Below, piece after piece: positions 57,337-64,000 of a stretch of 64,000 nucleotides of DNA (positions are counted from its first letter, which is position 1; the number at the start of each line of letters is the position of its first letter). Source of the DNA: Puccinia triticina. Taxonomy: Eukaryota > Basidiomycota > Pucciniomycetes > Pucciniales > Pucciniaceae. The stretch spans positions 3,596,001-3,660,000 of the forward strand of contig NC_070566.1 of the NCBI RefSeq assembly GCF_026914185.1, written 5' to 3'. The notes under the pieces were generated by a model. That model did no database searches. It saw only the letters and a list, made by a program, of their open reading frames with translations, and was not told the DNA's origin. Made by a program: the position numbers and the translations under genes.

Positions 57337-58321
57337 CAGTGCGGGACATCACTTTTGTGCTAGCCCGCGCCTGCAAAAATGTCTTTATTTTTTGAGACCT
57401 ATCAGGGTTTACATATATCATGTACAATACACCAAAGTGACATTTTTGAGCTCTACAGAGCTAGGGGATTCTATAAATATCTCGCCAGCTCTGTGGCACT
57501 GCTCAGAAAAAAGTTTCACTTTTTGGGTGGTTTGGATTTGGGACACATGGACTTACAGGCCATAGTATGGCACTATGGAGGTGCATTATGCATATAGACT
57601 ATGTATTAAGTGTATATTCTTCACTTATAGTGTGTTTTGGAGCATTGCGGTACAAAAACAAGGCCTTGTATTTGTAGGAAAAGAACAAGTTTCTTTGAGT
57701 TTGGGTCGGAGCTAGGAACTGGCATCTTGCACTTTGAATTTCCACTTTTGATAATTTGCCTTTTCTTCTGAGCTTGCTCTTCTTTATCCTTTGAGTACAA
57801 GATCGGACACAAGATCTTCCTGGTAGCTTTGTCAACTTCATCATTTTTGTAGGAGGTTTTGCCATTGCAACACCAATTAAGCATCTGTTGAGTCTCTTCA
57901 GCCATAGCAATTTCTTCTTCTTGATATTTTTCTAAGAGAGGAGTTTTGAATAGACCAAAATTATCCTCATTGTTGCTCTCAATTAAAATAGGGTCGTCTT
58001 TGTCAGCAATAAGGACAACAGGCAGTTTTCAAGGCTGCAAGAAGGGTTTCAGCGGCTTTTTTGGTTGGCTTCAGGAGGGTTTTCTTCAAAGTAAGGACTC
58101 TTTTCTTCGTACTTTGATCTGAGCTCTTTGTGCTGTTGTCATAGGCGCCATCTTGGAGGCTGGGGAAAAGAAATCTTGCACTTGGACTCGTGATTTTTAC
58201 ACTGGTCACCCCCCTAACCCTCCCCACAACCCCCGGGGTATCGGGGGATTTTTGTGAATTTCTCAAGCCCAACATTTGGGACACCCCCAGGGGGCTAGCA
58301 CAAAAGTGGTGTCCCGCACTG
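57337..58321. mobile_element. Tc1/mariner-like element, 985 bp, TA duplication
   Basis: Inverted ends CAGTGCGGGACA(T/C)CACTTTTG continuing TGCTAGCCC (about 30 bp) are flanked by TA on both sides (57335-57336, 58322-58323). On minus the interior has short frames (LTLKKTLLKPTKKAAETLLA; EIAMAEETQQMLNWCCNGKT; KILCPILYSKDKEEQAQKKR) separated by stops, a possible remnant of the transposase or of captured host sequence. No complete DDE/D domain seen. Confidence 0.7.
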
Positions 58322-58336
58322 TATAAGAATCATCAC

Positions 58337-58530
58337 TGGAAGACTTCCTGTTGGCATTTAGAGAGCTCTAGATGCCCTTCTAAATCCTACATCAAGATAG
58401 CTACCAAAAACACAACAGTTGCACATGAGAGCAATGATTCCCAGGCTTAGGAAAACACATTTATTTTTGCCAAAAATTAAGAATTGCCGGGGTGTGTAAA
58501 AGGGATGCAGATCTGAGGGGAAGTCATCCA
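58337..58530. mobile_element. 194-bp MITE of the TGGAGGACTTCC-end group
   Basis: Ends TGGAAGACTTCC and, reverse complemented, TGGATGACTTCCCC, matching the ends of 9476-10660 and 8516-8770. It starts 14 bp after the mariner TA duplication. No ORF. Confidence 0.45.
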
Positions 58531-58979
58531 CTAAGGGTTATGATTATATGTATTGAAAATTTTATGATTTCAACTTTGAACACCTTGAATGCTCATTCTT
58601 AAAGCCTGCAACCATCTGAATTATGTATGCTTGTTTGGAAACTGTGTAGTCAAAAAAAACCCTGCTTTGTATGAATTATCAGCAGATTGTTGTCAAGAGA
58701 AGCACACTGTGCATGTCATTGAAATAGCATTTATATGACCCCAAAATGCTGTGTTTCATGCAGCAATGGCTCATCTACTTTATGATGGGTGTCCCTGTGA
58801 GTGTGCATGCCAAGGCAAGGCACTGGTTGGAGTTTGGTTAGCCTGGGTAAGTTTGTCTGTTTTGGTGAGTGGCTGGCTTGTGCTGGTGGAGGTTCACAGG
58901 TTGGTTCTTTCACTTCGCAGTCCAGATTTCCTCGTATAATTCGGATTGCGCTTCTCCGTCTTCAGTCTTCCGGCCAACC
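58531..58979. other. 5' flank of the KEN-box gene
   Basis: No gene. TGGTTGG/GGCTGGCTTG-rich from about 58820; the leader before the ATG is pyrimidine-rich. Confidence 0.4.
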
Positions 58980-60518
58980 ATGAACTTGCAAACGACCACC
59001 AGCTTCTCTCCTCTTCACATTCGATCGGCTGAGACGCCGCCGAAACCTGAGAAGGTCATCACCCCAGGTCGCGAACTGACCCGTGAGGAACGGAAGGTCG
59101 CTCGTCGGAGGAATGGCCCAATGTAAGTCCTCGTGTTTTTCCTCTTTAACTCTCTCAATCAATCTCGGCCCACTGCTCAGAATTTGTTCTCCTTCGATGT
59201 CTGGACAGGGATGTGCTCCCCAGCTACGCTGGCAAACGGTTGACCTTCACCCTACCACCCGCTACTGGACCAAAATTTGGTCAACTGAACCAACCGGATG
59301 CCATCCCTTCCGACAAACGCACCCAATCTAATCACTCATCAGCATCCAATACTCCCGTAAGCCAACTCACATGATAGACTGAATCGCATGTTTCAAAAAC
59401 CATTCGAGTCCCTGCTGACCTGGACGCTCACCGCTCAGTCGACCTCTAAAATTCCACAGCCTCAAAGAGTTCTACAATCACCTCTTACTCGGGAGATCAG
59501 CCTGGCTGAGCTCATCAAACCACGTCCTGAACCACCGGGTCCCAACACGTCTAAAAAAGCTAAGGGCAAAATTATCACAGGCAAAGAAAATGCTCAACCA
59601 ACCTCCCCAGATCACGGTAATCTCCCCAGTAGCGCGTCAATCAAATCGAGCATCAACAAACCCATCATTCCCATCTCTGATATTCGAGTATCGAAAGCAT
59701 CGGGTCGATCTAGAAAATCACTACACGTGGTACAACGAAAGAAAGAACGCAGTGAGCCCTCATGTGATAGTGATGCGACGCCTACTGTTTTGAATACCCC
59801 CAAAACTTCACCACGCAATTCGAGCGATTCAGACAAAATGAAGACGCTAGCAGCCAAGATCTTCACACCAGGGGTTTCTCGCAAGGAGGCCAAGAGCAGC
59901 CAGAGGACAGCCGAAACGAGCCGGAAGACGGACATCAACTTGTTATTCGACCAGCCAACAACAAGTCGGCAGGCCCTCAAGGCCGGCAAAGATCTAGTCC
60001 AAGAAAGCCAGCAGGACCCCGGGGAAGAACAGATCTATATCGTCGCGGATAGGCTACTCAGACAAGACGACTCACTCGAGAAGTCAATCGAAGACGGCGA
60101 GGAACTGAGTCTAGAAACTCAGCGTCTGTTACTCAAGATCAAGAGCCAATTGAATCCACCCGACATTATCTCTATCTCGGTCCGCAAGCTGATTGAAGAC
60201 GAGCTCGAAAAGGTGGACCGACGGCTGTTACTCCTTTCTGACCACCGGGAACGAGCTGATGGCGATGAAGAGGAGGAGGAGGAGGACGAGCGAGCTGAGG
60301 CCGAAGGGGAACAGGCTGCCCTGCAAAGCTTCTTGGAGAACTTCAAGACTGAGATGCTGGAGTACTCTGACCAGCTCGTACGCTATGGATTGCTGAAAGT
60401 CAAGCTCCAACGACTCCAGACTCTCGAAACCAACCTCCAGTCTCAGTTACCCTCTGCACCCTCCCATGAACCACCCGCCAAGCGGAAAAAAATCAAAAAG
60501 AAACACGGCCCTAAATAA
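58980..60518 (+). CDS. Unrecognised nuclear-type protein with KEN box and coiled coil
   Basis: Three exons (58980-59122, 59209-59356, 59439-60518) close to 1371 nt, 456 aa. The exon 3 acceptor at 59438 is preferred over 59408 because a CTGAC branch-like motif precedes it; both keep frame. The protein starts MNLQTTTSFSPLHIRSAETP. It has a basic TREERKVARRRNG patch near residue 40, a KEN box with a following proline (GKENAQP, about 146-151), many SP/TP sites, and a Ser/Lys-rich middle. A coiled-coil half from about residue 310 has an acidic Glu run, and the C-terminus is a bipartite-type nuclear signal (AKRKKIKKKHGPK). The KEN box suggests APC/C-controlled turnover and perhaps a cell-cycle or kinetochore role, which is inference only. 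Confidence 0.7.
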
Positions 60519-60680
60519 TTTCTCTTCTTTTCTCCGCTCTTTCTCCCTATCCACCCCATTGTAGTCGCATCCTATGTATGTAAAGGACAAGTGACATTAA
60601 GCAACAAACGAAGGCTATATGTATTCAATTTTTGTACCAGTTCATTTTACCCCCGGACATAGCATTACTATTCTCACATT

Positions 60681-61700
60681 TAATACCAGTTTTCAAGTTT
60701 CGAACAGCTCGAACATGTCGCTTCTGGTGCTGTGCTGCTTCTGACCTTCAATATCCACCTCCGTCCTTTCCTGCCAATCCGATTTCCCTCTGGTCTCCTC
60801 ACCAGTCACTCTCCGATCCTTGATCCCTCTCCACACTGTGCTTGCGGGGTATGAGCACCCTCCCGCTAGCGTCTGCAAAGGAGAAGCTTAGTCAAGCTCA
60901 CTCCCCCCCCTACTTCGCTCGCGAACCAGTATCTTCCCGTCGCTGCTCTACGAGTTGGGTTATAAGACTGTGGTTTCAGCGGTGTGGCAATCTGGGCCGC
61001 TACGCCGGCCACGCTTTTTTCAAAAAAAAAAAAAAAAGGCTAGCTTAGCGGCCGGGTTCATTTTTACAACTGGCGCAATATTGGCGCATTTCTGTGCGAC
61101 AGCATGTTCAGCGGCGAAACCGCGTTAGAGCCCGTTGAGACGTAGCGTAGCAGCCAGGGCATCACTTTTGCAACTCAGTTTTCAAGAATGAACTTGAACA
61201 CTGACTGGCAAAAGTGCATGTAAGCCAAATTTGAAACCCCCTAATATCAGTTTTCAAGTTACTAAAAGCTCAAACATGTTGCTCCAGGTGCTGTGCTACT
61301 TCTGGCCTTCAATCTCCACATTTGTCCTTTCCTTCCAATCCTGATTCTCCCTTGTTTCCTCACAACTCTACCCCAAACTTACCACAAGTCCCTTCTGTGC
61401 TTGGGGGGTGTGAGCACCCTCCTGCCAGCGGCCGCAAAGGAGAAGCTTAGTTGAGCTTCCTCTGCACTCCCCCCTACTTTGCTTGGGAACCAGTATCTTC
61501 CTGTTGCTGCTCTTTGAGCTGGGTTACAAGACTGTGTGTTTTCAGCAGTGTGGCAACCTGGGCCGCTATGCTTACCACACTTTTTTTCAAAAGAGAAGAA
61601 TGTTAGATTAGCGGCCGGGTTCATTTTGACCACTTAGCTCATAGTGTTGGTGCAATATTGGTGGCTTTCTGCCACGCTACAGCGTAACTTAACACAAGTT
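60681..61700. repeat. Diverged direct duplication, 561-bp offset
   Basis: About 430 bp from 60681 (TAATACCAGTTTTCAAG) recurs from 61242 (TAATATCAGTTTTCAAG), both running to AGCGGCCGGGTTCATTTT. Most differences turn CG in the first copy into TG or CA in the second. An A-run interrupts copy 1 at about 61021-61037. Confidence 0.8.
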
Positions 61701-63446
61701 CCCCACTTTGGAGGGCCCTGGTACACAGCCTGGGCTGGCGCGAAGCGCAAACTCCGAAGGAGGGACTTGGGACTAATGTTCAAATTTTGGCCAGAGAGAT
61801 TCCAATCTTCCAAATGTTTTTGCAGGCAATTTTGTGCCTTTCAATTTTTGACCCTGTTCCCAAAGGGCCCCAGGCATGCTCTTTGGATCATGAAACTTGT
61901 CTCACTCTTCCCTATCTTTTGCCGCTACACATGTTCCTGGAACTCCAACCATTTTTGCTCCATGACCCTTCAAAGTTTTGTATTTTCAAGGTTCCTTGAG
62001 CTATATGCTGTGCGGATTTAACTGACCACGGAAAACAGTATGGTTTTTCATTTCAATTACACAGGAAACAGGCTCTCCATGCTCTGGTTAAGATGCCTTG
62101 GCCACTGCAGCCCCTGCATCCAATCCTCATCATGAGGACAGGGACATGAAGCCAAGATGTTCAGCTATCTTGACCCTTCAGGGCTCCAGCAGAGGCTGCC
62201 TAGTTTTTCTGTGTGAAGCAAGAAAGGAAAAAATGGCATACAAAGCCACACAAGCCCCAATCTCACAGGAAAGAAGTGTGAAATAAGTCATAAGTCCCTC
62301 CTTTGAAGGTTGCTTCGCTCCCGCAAGGAGGGAATTAGTTAAGTTAGCGCTACAGCGTGTTTAGCAACAAAATCACGCTAAAGCGCGCTGTAACGCAGCG
62401 TAGCGGCCATGGCAAGCTGTTAGAGGAATGAGGACTGACACCAACGTTGACGTAGCTGGCGCAGCGTTGACTGCGGGACAGGTACACCCGGGGAGTACCT
62501 CGATGGGGACATAACTCAGGATTCCACGGCAAACCCATGCAGCGGGCGGACCAGCAGCTCCTGGTCCACACGCCCACGCACTCACCACCAACTTGATCCA
62601 GGGAGTATCCACGGGATCACCTTGCCAAATCCACAGAAGTCTTGGGCTTTCCGTGGGCACAGCAAGGACTCCTCGTGATAAAAGCAGGAGGTTTGGCCTC
62701 ACACCGGCACTGCCATCCAATGAGATGTGGGCTCCCCGGGGTCCCTTAGTGTCCTCCACGACACAATGTGCTCAACCGTGGTATCCACTGCTTCCAATTG
62801 AGGTGGTTGCATATCAGTCAGATATGGCAGATATGCAGATAGCATACTGGTATTTACCGCCAGGGTGCCAGTTGCTGCATTGCGTACAATTGTTCATGGT
62901 GAGCGGAACAGAGGGAGGGGATTGGAAAAAACAATAACAAGTGTGTGATGAAAAGAGAAATTGGGGAAGGGAAAACAACGTGCAACAAAGAAATAAAACA
63001 AACGTCCAAATAAGGGGGTGGGTTAATTTTAGAAGGTGTGTTTTGCAAGGTACAAGGCCTTGTAAAAACGATCCTTGTAAAATTACACATTGGGGGGGGG
63101 GGGGGGGGGGGGGGGAGGGGGTGATGTGTAACTTTAAAAGTTGTCCAAATCTTGACCTTGTAATGGAAATCCTTGCAAAAAAGACCTTGTAAATTTCCAC
63201 CTCAGATTTTCCATGTGTAATTTTACAATGTATATTTTTGCAAGGGGTGACCTTGTAAGAAAATGACCTTTCAAAATTGCACATCTTTAGCAAAATCTTG
63301 AATTTTACAAGGGAAATCTTGAAATAGTAAAACACCTTGCAAAAGCACCTTGTAAAAATCAATAACAGTGGTTAGCCAAATTAAATTTACAAGGTTTCAA
63401 AAAACATTTACAAGGTCATTCCCCCCCCCCCCCCCCCCCCACCCCT

Positions 63447-63482
<36 letters not shown>

Positions 63483-63745
63483 GAAAAACAACTTTAAACT
63501 GCAAAATGTGCCTAAGTTAACTGGGTGCCTCCCCCTGGGGATGACTTAGAGCCCTACAGGTGATTTTGTCCCAAGGGGTTGTAAGACCCCTGTGCCTTGG
63601 GTTTCATAAGCCTTTAACAAGACCCAACTCAGACCAAATAGTCATGTTGCCTCCTCCCCTCCTTAGAAAATGGGAAGTTACACTATCTAGGTCCCTTAGA
63701 TGTCATTTAGTTATCCAGTGCTATGTGGTGTGAAAAACAAAATAA
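61701..63745. other. Repeat-derived DNA with homopolymer runs
   Basis: 62330-62410 has TAGCGCTACAGCG / CGCTGTAACGCAGCG-type motifs. 62990-63420 is full of CCTTGTAA/TTACAAGG motifs in both orientations. Open frames on minus at 62.4-62.8 kb show no family. No gene called. Confidence 0.4.
63092..63482. repeat. G24, C20 and T-33 homopolymer tracts
   Basis: A run of 24 G at 63092-63115 (then A and more G), a run of 20 C at 63421-63440 and about 33 T at 63449-63481. The G and C runs are in inverted relation around a TTTACAAGG-rich segment, so they may lie in the arms of one foldback element. Exact lengths in an assembly are unreliable. Confidence 0.7.
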
Positions 63746-64000
63746 ATAGAATCTGTTGGTGTCAAAAGAAAGCTTGAATGTTCCTTAAAAGGATGGGACC
63801 TAATTTCCTCCAAGAAACTACTGTTTTTGATTTTGAAATATCAATTATGTCATCAAAAATTAGTTATAAGTTACCCAGATAACTAATTTTTGGTCTTAAA
63901 AATGACATTTCAACATGAAAAATGGGAGTTTCTTGGAGAAAATCAGGGCTTGTCTTGTTAAGCAACCTTCAAGCTTTCTTTTGACACCCACAGATTCTAT
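63746..64000. mobile_element. Foldback MITE reaching the window end
   Basis: The left end ATAGAATCTGTTGGTGTC followed by AAAAGAAAGCTTGAA is matched by the reverse complement of the last bases of the window (ATAGAATCTGTGGGTGTC). Inner segments (GGGACCTAATTTCCTCCAAG; AATTAGTTAT / ATAACTAATT) also pair. At least 255 bp; the right boundary may lie beyond the window. Confidence 0.7.

Noticed and set aside
62814..63362. 182-aa minus-strand frame with a proline run
   Set aside because: The proline run is the G24 homopolymer read in frame, and the rest is TTTACAAGG repeat sequence.

Overview
The window comes from a repeat-rich, intron-dense fungal genome. It is most probably a rust fungus (Pucciniomycotina, Pucciniales; Puccinia-like). 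This rests on basidiomycete-style genes with many short introns, long AT-rich intergenic tracts packed with DNA transposons, rust-type multi-exon hAT transposases and large secreted-protein families of unknown function. No species can be named from the sequence alone.

Housekeeping genes lie in small GC-richer islands. Positions 0.2-8.1 kb hold the proteasome alpha-1 subunit SCL1/PSMA6 (-), a mitochondrial ribosomal protein uL24m with a long C-terminal extension (-), cytosolic ribosomal protein eL15 (+) and the Sfr1/Mei5-type recombination mediator (-). MON1, the Rab7 GEF subunit, is at 24.1-26.6 kb (+). CSE1, the importin-alpha exporter, is at 38.4-42.3 kb (-). An unrecognised nuclear-type protein with a KEN box is at 59.0-60.5 kb (+). 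Exon chains were checked for reading-frame closure and most close exactly.

Between the islands are three diverged copies of one large family of probable secreted proteins. They lie at 12.7-15.2 kb (-), 19.8-22.9 kb (-) and 34.3-36.8 kb (+). Each has a hydrophobic N-terminal leader in exon 1, a variable number of short phase-1 exons and one long final exon. Only the third copy is open throughout (765 aa). The first carries one in-frame stop and the second carries two. I do not recognise the family. This is the most interesting protein-coding signal in the window.

Mobile DNA is the other theme, and several elements can be delimited to the base by target-site duplications. A Mutator-like element (28731-33493, 9-bp TSD) contains a nested hAT transposon (28864-32642, 8-bp TSD) with a decayed transposase. 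A second hAT (about 43758-47532) has a nearly intact transposase. There are also a 652-bp hAT MITE, a 1.8-kb Harbinger-like element with TTA duplications, a 985-bp Tc1/mariner-like element with TA duplications, three Helitron-like 3' ends, a palindromic foldback and a terminal MITE. A 42-43 bp hairpin-forming satellite occurs at two loci, once inside a TIR element that abuts a broken fragment of the spliceosomal gene SF3B3/RSE1. A diverged direct repeat near 61 kb shows decay concentrated at CpG, which suggests cytosine methylation of repeats.
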